Source: Asterias amurensis (taxonomy: Eukaryota > Echinodermata > Asteroidea > Forcipulatida > Asteriidae). Taken from it: 64,000 bases of DNA. The position numbers were made by a program, and so were the translations under genes. This document shows, piece after piece, positions 1-11,300 of this stretch; position 1 is the stretch's first letter, and every line of letters starts with the position of its first letter. The stretch covers positions 17,145,006-17,209,005 of the forward strand of contig NC_092661.1 in NCBI RefSeq assembly GCF_032118995.1, written 5' to 3'. The notes below the pieces were generated by a model. That model made no database searches and was not told the origin of the DNA. It was given only the letters and a program-made list of their open reading frames with translations.

Positions 1-84
1 ATACACATTATATACTACACATTAAACGTTCTAAAATTGCAGTAAAAGTTTAAACAAAAGATGGCAAGTAAAAAGCAATAACAC

Positions 85-535
85 AAACGATATACACAAG
101 GTACTTTTTCAAAATGTCCACAGATTCACAACAAACCTACAGGGCTTGAAGACAATGACAGTAGAAAGCCTCCCCGAAATACCATACACCGAGGAACTGC
201 AGCCCCCGAAAAATGAGCAAAACAAGTCACAAAACATAATTATTTCGTCTCAGTGAGATGAACATTATTTTAGCATGCAAAAACCCATCAACCAGACATG
301 ATATTATACCAAAACATCCCATAACTGGCCTATACGACCCTACACGCCAAAACTGAGACGAAAATTAACTCTGTGACATTGCCCCACCCATCCCCCAAAA
401 ACCACAGCACACCAGCAAGCAACATTCCAAGGGAAGCCCTCCACCATGACCATCCCCAAACCCTGCAAGCTCAATGTAAATCCGTGAACACCATAATTTC
501 TGTTAGAAAAAAGTACATTAGCCAACTAAAAAGTA
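85..535. mobile_element. Degraded TTAA-MITE, family 2
   Basis: Recognisable stretches of the family-2 consensus are present in order: the subterminal block around AATGTCCACAGATTCAC, the gene-like AGAAAGCCTCCC stretch, a central CGTCTCAGTGAGA region and a mirror-image right half ending near AAAAAGTACAT. It is far more diverged than the copy at 1443-1800, so it is an older insertion. The rest of the first 900 bases shows a G-run at 594-606 and no gene. Confidence 0.45.
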
Positions 536-639
536 CATAGACCCTACAATATTGTCAAAAAAAATAAGCAGAAACACCAATACGAGTTAAACTGGGGGGG
601 GGGGGTAACAAAATAAAAACCAAAGACAAATTTGCAGAT

Positions 640-812
640 ATTCAGGGGCGACCCTAGCCTGAACATCTAACGTCACACTTCGAGGCTCCCGTGAATTACG
701 TGTATAATATGCCAGCCTAAGTCAATCCCCGTCCATTATCACCTTTCACCTAACCAGCCAAAACACAGATATGGAAAACTTTCGTCACTGCACGTTTCTC
801 CAATGAAATCAT
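640..812. repeat. Dispersed repeat, shared with gene A and B introns
   Basis: The segment has the CTGAACATCT-ACGTCAC-TTCGAGGCTC block and the CCAAAACACAGATATGGAAA block, both also found at 3225-3790 and 9866-10215. No coding content is visible. Class unknown. Confidence 0.35.
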
Positions 813-923
813 AATAACATAAAATGAAATCTTTGCAGAGAAAGGGTGCCAGTCAAAATAACATGCATGCACGTGTACAAATTGTGGCTCCTGCTGTGAC
901 TCTTCATCAATATTATTTGCTGC

Positions 924-1280
924 TTAAAGGCAGTGGACACTATTGGTAATTACTCAAAATAATTATTATCATAAATCCTTACTTTGTAACGAGTAATGGG
1001 GAGCTATTGGTAGTATAATACATTGTGAGAAACGGCTCCATCTGAAGTGACGTATAGAAATTGATTTCGAGACCTCAGAATTCGATTTTGAGGTCTCGAA
1101 ATCAATCATCTGAAAGCACACAACTTCGTGTGACAAGGGTGTTTTTTCTTTCATTAATATCTCGCAACTTCGACGACCAATATTGAGCTAAACTTTTCAC
1201 AGGTTTGTTATTTTATATGTTGTGATACACCAAGTGGACTGGTCTTTGACAATATACCAATACAGTCCAGTGTCTTTAAA
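924..1280. mobile_element. TTAA-MITE, family 1
   Basis: Ends are AAGGCAGTGGACACTATTGG and its inverted, slightly diverged partner, with TTAA or TTTAA outside. The centre holds the family hairpin in which TTTCGAGACCTC pairs with GAGGTCTCGAAA. There is no coding capacity. It is one of about twenty copies in the window. Confidence 0.85.
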
Positions 1281-1442
1281 GCAGATGTAGGCCCGGGTTG
1301 GGCAAACACTTTGTCAAGAACAGTGAAAAACACAAAACGGTGTTTCTTAGACAACGATTTCTAAACTTTCACGGAGCAAGTTTTGGATCATCAGTTATTT
1401 TAAAAGTTGGGAGACCACCTACATCAGCAATTTCTCTCTTCT

Positions 1443-1800
1443 TTAAAGGGTCTATGTACTTTTTGTAGGAAAAAACCTCACAATGTCCACAGATTTACAC
1501 TTAACTTACACAGTTTGAAGATAATAATAGCTTCCCTTAAAATATTACTTGCTGAGGTGCTGTAGTTTTTGAGAAATTAGTAAAACAATGTCATGAAAAT
1601 AATTTTCGTCTCACTGAACAGGAGACGAAAATTATTTTAGGATGTAAAAACGCATTTTCATTACATTGTTTCTCAAAAACTACAGCACTTCAGCAACTAA
1701 TATTTAAACCTACGCTTTCTATTATCTTCAAACGGTGTAAGTTTAATGTAAATTTGTGGATATTGTGTTTTGTGTTACAAAAAGTACCCAAATCCTTTAA
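1443..1800. mobile_element. TTAA-MITE, family 2
   Basis: A near-complete palindromic element bounded by TTAA on both sides. Inverted ends read AAGGGTCTATGTACTTTTTG on the left and the diverged mirror on the right. The central hairpin is built on ATAATTTTCGTCTC. It ends 19 bases short of the stop codon of gene A, so it probably lies in that gene's 3' UTR. Confidence 0.85.
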
Positions 1801-1818
1801 GTGGCCAGATGCATACAG

Positions 1819-4800
1819 TCATTTGACGATCTTTAAGTACATGAGGACCATCAGAGGAACCATACCCATAGACTGCACAGCACCAATGAAGATAAATGCT
1901 CCATTGAAGTTGCCGCTAAAGTCATAGAATAATCCTAAAAACATAAAAGACGAAGAGAAACGAACTTATCATTAAAACGGGAAAAAATAACCTGATATAA
2001 AATAATGTGAGGTGAGTTTGGTTATCTTGGGCATACGAAAGGAAAACCATACGGGACTTACGGGACAATACCAGTATTAGGAGCAATGCTGTTTCAAGTT
2101 TGTCGGAACCAACAACCACACCAGCAAGTGAACCTGAAACTAGCTCTACTTACCTGGAAGAAATTCAATGGCTAAGCGTAGAGCTCCTGTCTTTACCCCC
2201 AACCAGCCATATACACCGACCATCCTCTCTACACCAAAGACTTGTTTAAAAAGAAGATCCTGAAGACACTGGAGGGCACCAAGGCAAAACATAACAGAGA
2301 AAGATGACATCATCATGAGCCAATAAGTGTCAAGCCACGGAGTTGCGCAGAACATAGCAGATGATGTGAGTAACATCACAAACATGAAACCCGAATAAGA
2401 CTTGAAAACACGGTCTACGATGAATCCTTGAATCAGTTTTGACAACAAGTTACCAACGCCCGCAACGGTGACAAATATTGCCGCATCTTCGGGAGAGAAT
2501 CCTTTCGATTGAGCCATCGACACGAAGAAAATTGTCCACATATCGAATGATACAAAGGTAGAACAATAAATAACTGCTGCTGCCCAGTAACGCGGATTGC
2601 GAAGTAGATTCATATCAAAGCTGTCGACTACATACTTCCACAATGTGCTACATCGGTGGTTGGTTTCTTGCCCAGATTGATTTTCTTCTTGTTCAATCTT
2701 GTGATAATTTCTCACTTCAGAGGTCCTCCTCTTATCAACAACGACCATGAGGGCGCCACATAAGGCAATATGAAACGAGATTGCTCCAATAAGCAACAAG
2801 GTGCCACTCCAGCCGTACGTATCCAGGAAGATTTGGGTCAGAGGTGCAAATAAAAGGAAACCTATGGAACCTCCTGTTTTATAAACTCCGACGGCTGTTG
2901 CAAAACTTGTTTGAAACCGATGAGCAATTGCTGCTTTGGTGAGAACCATTGATACTCCAAGTGCAGAACCTGTACGAAATGAATTAGCATAGCATTAATG
3001 CTTTTGACTACACCACCAGAACTTGTTATACGGTCTTGAGAAAAGATCCAACTTACGCAGCCCGGGAATCGAACGGGTGTAGGCGATGAGAGCACCGGCG
3101 TGACTAGTCTTAGCCCAAGACGTCAGTGATCAACAGTTAACTAGTGTACTGTACTCGGTTGTATATCGCTAAAACGCCTCCTCTTACGAGATAAACAAAA
3201 AACCTTTATAACTGGCTCTAGCCTTGGACCAATCAAAACACAGGTACAGAATGCTTACGTCACTGAACGTTTATCCAATGAAATCATTGTATCAAATTAA
3301 ATTGCTGGTACTGAAAAACAAGTGTCTGTCTATTAATACAGGCGATCAGTGTGGCTCTAGATTGCTCCCACTAGACTGGGCCCCTGTCGCTATCTGCAAG
3401 GATAAAGACAGGGACTTGCTTTTCAGAACCAGTGATTTCATTGGATACAATGATTTAATAGATAGACGTGGAGTGAGTTGCTTTACACATCTGTATTTTG
3501 ATTGGTCCGAAATGATGTGAGTGCAGTTTACAAACATCTCATCGGACCAACCAAACAAAGCTTTCGGTTGTCAGCATGCAGTGTATACATGCGTATTGTG
3601 TGCAGTACATGTATTTGCATGTGCCATGCTGGTAGGATTCCACCGTGTGTGAAATAATAATGTAGGTGAAAGGTGAAATTATGGACGTCACTCACGAGCC
3701 TCGAAATGTGACGTCAGATGTTCAGGCTAGCCCCCCCCCCCCCAATCCCCCCACTGGCTGAACATCGCATACTTCGAGGCTCGTGAATAACTCATCCTTG
3801 CGGATACCATAGGGTTATATATAAGAACTAGAGGGCGCACGAGCGATGCTTCGTGCACAAAACGCCACGGGACCACAAGATGACAAGCGCGTCATTCTGC
3901 ACGCGCGTTGAATATGAAATACACGTTTGAGTTTTTTTTATTGAACGCTCACGCGATGCTGTTTGTTCAACTTGCGGATACAAGAGGTTTTTCCTTCTCC
4001 CAGGCAAGACGTAGGCCGTGTCCGAAACGGCGACTTCGGCTACAGCTACGGCTAGGGCGCGCGCGTCTGCCTATTCTTCAACACTGGCAGACGCGCTGAT
4101 CTAGACGTAGCTGTAGCCGAAGTCGTCGTTTCGGACACGGCCTAAGATTCGAGGCTGTTTTAGCTTGTTTTTACCCTCTCTCTCTCCCCCCCCCCGCCCC
4201 CACATGTTGTTGCTTTTTTGTTCGAGCCAAAAATAAAACTTCTACGTTAACGTTTTATTTTTTATATTTTTTATCGCAATGAAAAAAATGGACATTCCAA
4301 ATTTTCAAGCAATGGCACAACATTGGTAAACAGTCTTGTCCAAAAGCCCACACTTCGTGTATCACAACTTATATATAAAAATAAAATAACAAACCTGTGA
4401 AAATTAATTAGGCTCAATCAGTCATTGGAGTCGGGAGAAAATAACGGGAAAACCCACCCTTGTTTCCGGACTTTTCGCAGTGTCATGACATGTGTTTAAA
4501 ATAAATCCATTATTCTCGATATCGAGAATTGATAATTGTTTTAATGTTTTCTAAAAAAGTAAAGCATTTCATGAAATAATATTTCAAGGGAAGTCTTTCA
4601 TCATTAATACCTTCTGTAAACCCCTGCAAGTTATTTGTAATTCTGTGAACTTTTAACTTTTGTTCTGTTCAGAAAGTGACCATTGGCTTTAAAGTTCTTC
4701 TAGACCAAACATAAATCACTTTATTCTCTTGAATAATTTATGTTCGATGTCATCACAGCACTTACTTGCAAACACCATTAATATCAAAGCGAGCTGGACA

Positions 4801-5324
4801 ATGCTAGATGAAAACGATCCGGCAACACACGCAGCACCGACCATGAACCCACACATCATAACGGAGACACCGGTCCCAAATCGTCGGCCAACTAGTCCGG
4901 CAAAGGGAGCTGAAGGGGAAATAACGACAAAACAACTGATGAACGTTTAGTGGGAAAGCTTGCCACATGCGAGAAGTGGAGGGAGTCAATCGTATTTTGC
5001 AATATTTATGGGGCTATTGAAAAAGGAGCTAAAACCTATACCTTCGTCCATATTTACTTTGAGTTGAGGAAGAAAAAGACAAGGCCGTGAAAATTAAAGC
5101 AAACTAGCCTCATTATTATAATTACCTGTCACTCCCGTTGTGATGCCAATTGCTGCAATTACCCAACCAGTGAGTGCCGTAGTTGTTCCAAACTGCTCCT
5201 GCAAAGTTGGAAACATTATCCCAAGTCCTTTAAAGAAAACCGTCCAGATTAAACTGACAGTCCACGCCGTTAAGACTGCAACCCACCCGTAAAGACCCCC
5301 ATCTTGGCCCGGTAACTCTTGCAT
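1819..5324 (-). CDS. SLC16/MCT-like transporter, gene A
   Basis: Predicted major-facilitator transporter of the monocarboxylate transporter (SLC16) family, 424 residues, probably a 12-helix membrane protein. Coding exons on the minus strand are 5324-5126, 4909-4766, 2969-2154 and 1934-1819, all with GT/AG borders and phase 1 at each junction. The start is the ATG at 5324, in the same context as genes B and C. Seen in the sequence: the DGGLYGW variant of the first-helix signature (DGGWGW in classical members), a Lys in FFKGLGIM that aligns with the functional Lys38 of MCT1, the RF-NFATAVGVSKTG-type fifth-helix signature, and a hydrophilic loop (VVDKRRTSEVRNYHK) between helices 6 and 7. Lys292 in helix 8 aligns with MCT1 Arg306. 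The substrate cannot be read from sequence. Gene A is head to head with gene B and is its closest relative in the central loop. Confidence 0.93.
3225..3790. repeat. Intronic repeat in gene A, inverted relative to gene B copy
   Basis: Lies in intron 2. It has inverted partners GACCAATCAAAACACAG near 3229 and a matching TTTTGATTGGTCC near 3497, and the ACGTCA/TTCGAGGCTC block near 3700-3780. The same sequence occurs in opposite orientation in intron 2 of gene B, as expected from an inverted gene duplication. A C-run lies at about 3730. Confidence 0.4.
4012..4144. mobile_element. 133-bp fold-back MITE (TAGGCCGTGTCC ends)
   Basis: A near-perfect palindrome. The left arm starts TAGGCCGTGTCCGAAACG and the right arm is its complement ending CGGCCTA, with arms of about 40 bases and a short loop. 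No clear target duplication could be read. The ends resemble PIF/Harbinger-type MITEs, but this is only a suggestion. Confidence 0.65.
4311..4692. mobile_element. TTAA-MITE, family 3
   Basis: Ends are built on CCATTGG with TTTAAAG, and the element carries the TCTCGATATCGAGA central palindrome. Related copies are at 17942-18298 and 30012-30357. It lies in intron 2 of gene A, 73 bases from exon 2. Confidence 0.75.
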
Positions 5325-5490
5325 GATTTCTCCCTAGTCTCGTCCTGTGTGTTATCATGTATCCGTTTTATAGTACTCGTGGTACTTTAAGGGGGTAAGT
5401 GTACGTGTATATGCTACAACACTCCCTCATTACATCCAGACCTTTTAGAAGTAGAAATAGGCCCACACTATCAATGCAATCTCGGCAACT
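5325..5490 (-). promoter_or_regulatory. Proximal 5' region of gene A, shared with gene B
   Basis: Reading the minus strand, the ATG is preceded by ACTAGGGAGAAATC, also found before the ATG of genes B and C. Further up are AAGTACCACGAG and ATTGCATTGATAGTGTG, matched upstream of gene B. This marks duplicated leader or promoter DNA; no transcription start can be fixed. Confidence 0.35.
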
Positions 5491-7420
5491 GTTGTTAAGC
5501 CTTTTTGTAATATTCACTGTTCCATAGTGCCGTATATAATAATATTTTCATTTGGGGCATTATTGGCTTGCTAGGTCAGCTATATCGTGGTTAATGCATG
5601 ACTACACACCGCTTTTCGTCACTACTTTATTTTACCTCATTTCTTCCGAGTTTGATAACAAACTGCTGTGCTTGTAGGTCCTTATGGGCAACGAATACAC
5701 ACCAACTTTAAGCCCGATCCGACTTACCATGCAGTCAAGGCAACAACCTCTAAAATCAGACATCTTTAGGGTAAAATACCACCTTTTTGGTAAAAATATG
5801 TCAGCTCTCGACATGAGAAAATTCCAAACCATAATTTGTTTTAGTAAATTTAAAAACAGCTGAGTTTACCAGTTTGTAACCTATTAGCTGTACAAAAATA
5901 GTCATCAAGTTGTAAATAATTTGAAGAGCCCAGTTGTTTCTTACTTGATTCTGATAGAGGAACACCTGCTCTATCAAGTGATTTTTATTTCGGTTTTTTT
6001 TTCTCGTTTTTTTTTTTTCGGGGGGTGTGCGGTTGAAGGCGGAACTGACAAAAACGAACGAAAACAAGAGTAATGGCAACTTTACATTTAAGTGCAAACA
6101 TCATCCGCTGAGAAGTCAGATACAAAGTTGAAGCAGAAGAGTCTTAAATGCTGACAAGGAAACATTAGATCTGACTGACAGCGGAAGCTGGTTCCAAATG
6201 AAGACAATCCGCTGAAAATAAACGTACTTGTGGTTTGCAACGAGGAACTGATATTAAACTTGAAAAAATGGAGACTTTGAAATTAATAGCTTTGCCCCCT
6301 TTTCCTATCAAGATGATGTTATAATTAACTGTGCCACAGCATCGACCTAGACTTGAGTCAAGTCCCAATCGTGGGCCATCGCCAGAAAATTGTTGTTTTG
6401 TGATGCTCTGCATCCTGTTCCATTCTCGGGACCACAATAATAGGGACCTTAGATTTGTGTGAACGCGGACTTCGTTCACGTTGTAACGTTAGCCTTTATT
6501 CAAGGCGCTTCGCTGCGTCGCTACTCTCGCTGGTCTTTTTTTCTTGAGTGGCATTAGGCCGTCGTGAGTGACATCTGGGTGCCGCGTGCGCGTTGATAAA
6601 GGCTACGTTCACGTCGAGCACGGCTGTGTTTTTTCCGGACGTACGTCAAAACCATAATTTAGTGGGGTCCTCGACTCGTGCAGACACTATTTGGTGACGA
6701 CTTGACGCATGTGCAATGCCTCAGCAAGATGTAGTCACGTGTCAGTCGACGTCGTGGATGCGAAATCTAAAGCTGCATGTTGTCTGCACGTTGTGTCGTA
6801 TGAGGCGCCAAGTGTAAACTTGGTATTTAACGATGTTATTCACATAACATTAATCATTTTATCCACTATTTTACTTTCATTTAAAAATAATAAAGTTTAC
6901 AACACACAATTTTATGTGTATAATTGAAAGAACCGCTTTCGTTGCCCTATATAATGAAAGTTGTCCAATATGTATATCAAAATAACTGCATGAGCACAAT
7001 AATTATTAACAATTTACCATCACTGTTTGTAAATAATGAAATGGCGTGTAGAATTATATATAAAAGCTTCATATAATAATTCTTATATATAGACAAAGGG
7101 GAACTGGATTAAGGGAAGGATCCATAAAAAAACGGGAACATTGTAGCCAATCAAAGTTTCTATTTGAAAAACCATGCTGGGCACAAAAACCACTGGGCGA
7201 TGAAAAGGTCGCTCGTGTAATCGTACCCAAAGTGTGAAGGCCTATATTGTGTACGCGTCCATTTTGTTAGCAGCGCCCGTGTGTCACGGCGCGAACTGTG
7301 ACCATTCCTCGCAGCCGACCAATCACCGAGTGGTCAGAGTTATTTGTGTACATGTCGAACTGAGATAATCAAGATTAGAAGAATCTCTATTATTTATGAT
7401 AAAAAAAAACATTTAAAAAA
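5491..7420. other. Intergenic, gene A to gene B
   Basis: No coding feature recognised. There are T-runs near 6000, AT-rich DNA at 6830-7100, and the short repeat at 6493-6612. Short open frames here have no family signature. Confidence 0.5.
6493..6612. repeat. Dispersed repeat, second copy at 12567-12662
   Basis: Shared features are AGGCGCTTCGC, CTCGC-CTGGTCTTTTTT, GACATCTG and GCGTGCGC, ending AAAGGCTA. The copy at 12567-12662 is inside a family-5 element. Class unknown. Confidence 0.4.
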
Positions 7421-7658
7421 ATTGACTGCTAAATATTCGGAGCATCGTTAAAACTATAGGCCCTCGGCGATGTCGAAACCATGACGTAGTATGGAAATAT
7501 TGACTGGTCTATGAGGGGCACAGTTAAAAGTATGGGTCCAAGGTGATGTCAAAACCTTTTTATACCCGAAGCGAAGCTGGGGGCATAGCCATGGTTTTGA
7601 CATCACCGAGGGCCTATAATTGTAACAGTGCCCCGATTATTAAGCAGTCAATATTTAT
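7421..7658. mobile_element. Fold-back element with about 65-base arms
   Basis: The left arm runs from TTGACTGCTAAATATTCGG through ATAGGCCCTCGGCGATGTC. The right arm is the diverged complement, ending in AAGCAGTCAATA. There is no coding capacity. Confidence 0.55.
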
Positions 7659-7727
7659 TTTATATACCGATTAATCAACAACACTGAATACGATGAAAGG
7701 TCATCTGCGAAGGTGACACGGAACGCT

Positions 7728-7958
7728 TAGCCTTGCTCAAGGCAGTCGCATTATCCACTCCGAAAAAAAGACCGCCGTTGTATAAAACCCACCCGTATTC
7801 ACTCTGCGTGACTTGTGTGAACAGTATTCGTACGATCTGACAGTGTGTATACGGGTGGGTCATGCGGTGTGATCGCACGCACCACGAACAGGGTATACGG
7901 GTGGGTTTACAGCGGCGTCTTTTCGGAGCGAATAATGCGACTGCCTTGAGCAAGGCTA
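7728..7958. mobile_element. Fold-back element with 9-bp target duplication
   Basis: Termini are TAGCCTTGCTCAAGGC and the exact complement ending AAGGCTA, followed inward by diverged arms that share ACCCACCCGTAT. It is flanked by CGGAACGCT at 7719-7727 and 7959-7967. A 9-base duplication is the size made by Mutator-like transposases. Confidence 0.7.
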
Positions 7959-8169
7959 CGGAACGCTAGTCGTACATGTACATGTAAGCCCTACATCATT
8001 CATTACACACGAACGACCTATTTGCGACCATTATTTAGTCAACTATGACGCCATCTTGATAAAAAACAAGGGGGCATAGCTATTTCCATGACTCCATTTT
8101 TAACCAATCAGATTACAGGATTCTATATATTATATTATGAGGTATATAACAAGCACTACGGATCAGTAA

Positions 8170-8330
8170 AAAATAACAAATAAAATAAAAACATTGCATT
8201 GATAGTGTGTTGTGGCATACGTGTAGACTTTACTCCATAACGTACCACGAGCGGCCAATGTAGGACTGCTAGAAAACTACATTTCGGAGTTATGTGATTA
8301 CAAGACGAGACGTGATACTAGGGAGAAATC
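8170..8330 (+). promoter_or_regulatory. Proximal 5' region of gene B
   Basis: Contains the blocks shared with gene A (CATTGCATTGATAGTGTG, GTACCACGAG, ACTAGGGAGAAATC) and a TTACTCCATAACG block also seen upstream of gene C near 15340. It is conserved across paralogs; its function is inferred. Confidence 0.35.
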
Positions 8331-11300
8331 ATGCAAGAGTTACCGGGCAAAGATGGGGGTCTTTACGGGTGGGTTGCAGTATTGACAACGTGGGCTGTCA
8401 TGTTAATCAGTACGTTTTTATTTAAAGGACTTGGGATAATGTTGACAACTTTACAGGAGCAGTTTGGAACAACTACGACACTCACTGGTTGGGTTTTTGC
8501 AGCAACTGGCATCACCGCCGGAGTGATAGGTAATTATTAAAGGCAGTGGACACTATTGGTAATTACTCAAAATAATTATTAGCATAAAACCTTACTTGGT
8601 AATGAGTATGGGGAGCTGTTGGTAGTATACAACATTGTGAGAAACGACTTCCTCTGAAGTAACGTAGTTTTCGAGAGAGAAGTTATTCCCACGAATTTGA
8701 TTTCGAGACCTCCGAATTAGATTTTGAGGTGTAGAAATCAAGCATCTGAAAACAAACAACCTCGTGTGACAAGGGTGTTTTTTCCTTTCATTATTATCTC
8801 GCAACTTCGACGACCAATTGAGCTCAAATTTTCGCAGGTTTGTTATTTTATGAATATGTTGAGATACACCAAGTGAGAAGACTGGTCTTTGACAATTATA
8901 CCATTAATGGGGACATTTATAAATATCTTTTTTTGTTTTCTTGACCAAAGTCTCTCTATCTTCATCAACTCAAAATAAACATGCAGACAGGTATAAGACT
9001 CTGCTATTATATTTAGCTTGTTTTGCAAGAGCCCGGGGGCTCTGAAAACTCCCGGCCACCATTGACCTTTGACCTTAGCCATCGCCAGTTGTTTTGTGAT
9101 GCTCTGTCCCCAAACTGTTAATTTGATGGCGAGCGCCGTACTGCAGCTACGGTACAGCTTTTTGGCTTAGGGACCCTCATTACGGATGAATTCTAGCCCG
9201 AGTGTCGTTAGAGTACATGTTTATCCTTATGAAATGTCATGGTTTTCACCATTAGAAACAAACAAATAGGCCTAATGTGTTTAAATGGGCAATGCAGTGT
9301 CCCTATATTGCTAAAACATTGAAACTGAACTGATGTATTTTATAGTCTTTTTTAAATGATCTCAAAGAAGAAAAAAAAAAACTACAGTGCACCCGGTTTC
9401 TTTGTCTGCTAAGTTTTAACCAAAATAATCAAATTGGTTTTTTTGTACTATCATTTATGTTTCTTACACGCCATCCTTCATGATAAGTTGTTAAAATTGA
9501 TCAATAAAGTTTAATTTAACTGTTCATGAATTCTCCTCTCTATTTTTACCCCTCTAGCTCCTTTTGCCGGACTAGTTGGCCGACGATTTGGGACCGGTGT
9601 CTCCATTTTGATGTGTGGGTTCATGGTCGGTGCTGCGTGTGTTGCTGGATCGTTTTCATCTAGCATTTTCCAGCTCGCTTTGATATTAATGGTGTTTGCA
9701 AGTGAGTGCTTTAATTACATTGAAAGGAATCTTAGTCTGGCCTTGGATAAAGAAAAACCTCTCGCAAAGTACGTTTCAATTTCCTATCTGGGTAGAACTC
9801 TGGGTCTGTAAAACCAATAGACAAATCTCCCTTTATCCTCTTGAAAAACAAATTCGGGATAAAGACGTACTAGCCTAAACATCTGACGTCACATTTCGAG
9901 GCTCGTAAATAACGCCAAAGAGTGGCATCGTAGATAAATCCCCATACTAATACCTTTCGCCTACATTCATTTAACATAGAGTTACGCAGCCAAATTCTAC
10001 ACTAACATTACATGCATTTACATGTACTGTACGTAATACACACGTGGACACTGCATGCAGACGACCGAAAGTAAGCTTTCCGTATCTGTGTTTGATTGTC
10101 CGATGTGATATTTGTTAGCAGCATCCCCTCCAACAAATCAAAACACAGCTATATGGAAAGCTTATGTCACTGCACGTTTATCCAATGAAATCATTGTATC
10201 CAATGAAATCACTGATTCTAAAAAGTAAGTAGGCCTACCCGTTTTTATCTCTTCGGATTAAGACAGGGGACCAATGGGGACAGAGCCAGTCAAGTTGGCT
10301 AAATCATTCCGGGAAAGGGCGCACTATGGGTGCGTTCGTTTAGCTTCCCTGGGTCGACCCCGATGTTGCGTATTATATTTTTTTCCAGCACGAACGTGGG
10401 CACACAATTACCCCACGTTCGTCCTGGAACCAGGAAAAAAAACCCAGACACGTCACCACGTGAGCCCCACTTGTGGATTGGGTCACTTGGGGCTGGCCCG
10501 AGGTGCACTGACGTCACCACGGGAAGGCTCACGTGGTGGCGTGTCTGGGGTTTTTTCCTGGTTCGAGGGCGAACGTGTGGGGTAATGGGAGACTTTTGGA
10601 AAGCTCTGCCACTAGAGGGCAGCAGACCTACCAGGTAAGGGTGCACAACTCCTATAGCAAACAATGGTAAATGCTAAAAATTCAAAAACACTCAAAAAAT
10701 ATTTAGGAGTCTCTCAGCCTCTTGAAAATTTAAATCAGATACATTGTCATACAACTAAACTTCAGATTTCTTCTCAAGTTTTGGTAGGTCAGCATTTTGG
10801 AATTTTTGCTAGTTACCCTAGAAGAAACTCTCCCAAAATCTCATGCACACCGCTTGTCATCCTTGGGGAACTCGTGTCCAGTACGTCCTGTTCCAGAACA
10901 GTTTGGTTTATGCTGGCAATGGGTTATATGAAAAACAAAATACAGTTTTGCTAAATCTAAAATACAAAATCAAAAACACGCAAAACACAAGGTATTTGCT
11001 GTCAGTGACCGTCACTCATGCTTCTCCTATTCCCAAGTTGTTGACATTACCTGGTGAAGAGCGCCCTCTCTTGGTGATTGGCAGATAGTCTAAAGTTTCC
11101 CATTGTGTGCCCACATTCGTCCTGGAAAAAAATAAAATACGCAACATCGGGGTCGACCCAGGGAAGCTAAACGAAAGCACCCTATATAAATTTTCAACCG
11201 AGCGCAGGTTGGCCAAGACTAGCCTATTCACCGGTATCTCTCATCGCCTACACCCGTTCGATTCCCGGGCTGCGTAAGTTGATTCTTTTCTCAAGACCGT

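Noticed and set aside
969-1154. Recurrent short frames reading like LSHEVVCFQMLDFETS in many places
   Set aside because: These are translations of the family-1 MITE hairpin region, not a protein family.
3058-3115. tRNA B-box-like motif GTTCGATTCCCGGG (complement) in MCT intron 2
   Set aside because: It recurs in the same intron of genes B and C by gene duplication, and no A box or foldable tRNA was found.
10274-10664. Overlapping open frames of about 100-120 codons on both strands
   Set aside because: They run through the inverted repeats of a transposon and have no protein signature. Symmetry of the palindrome explains the open frames on both strands.
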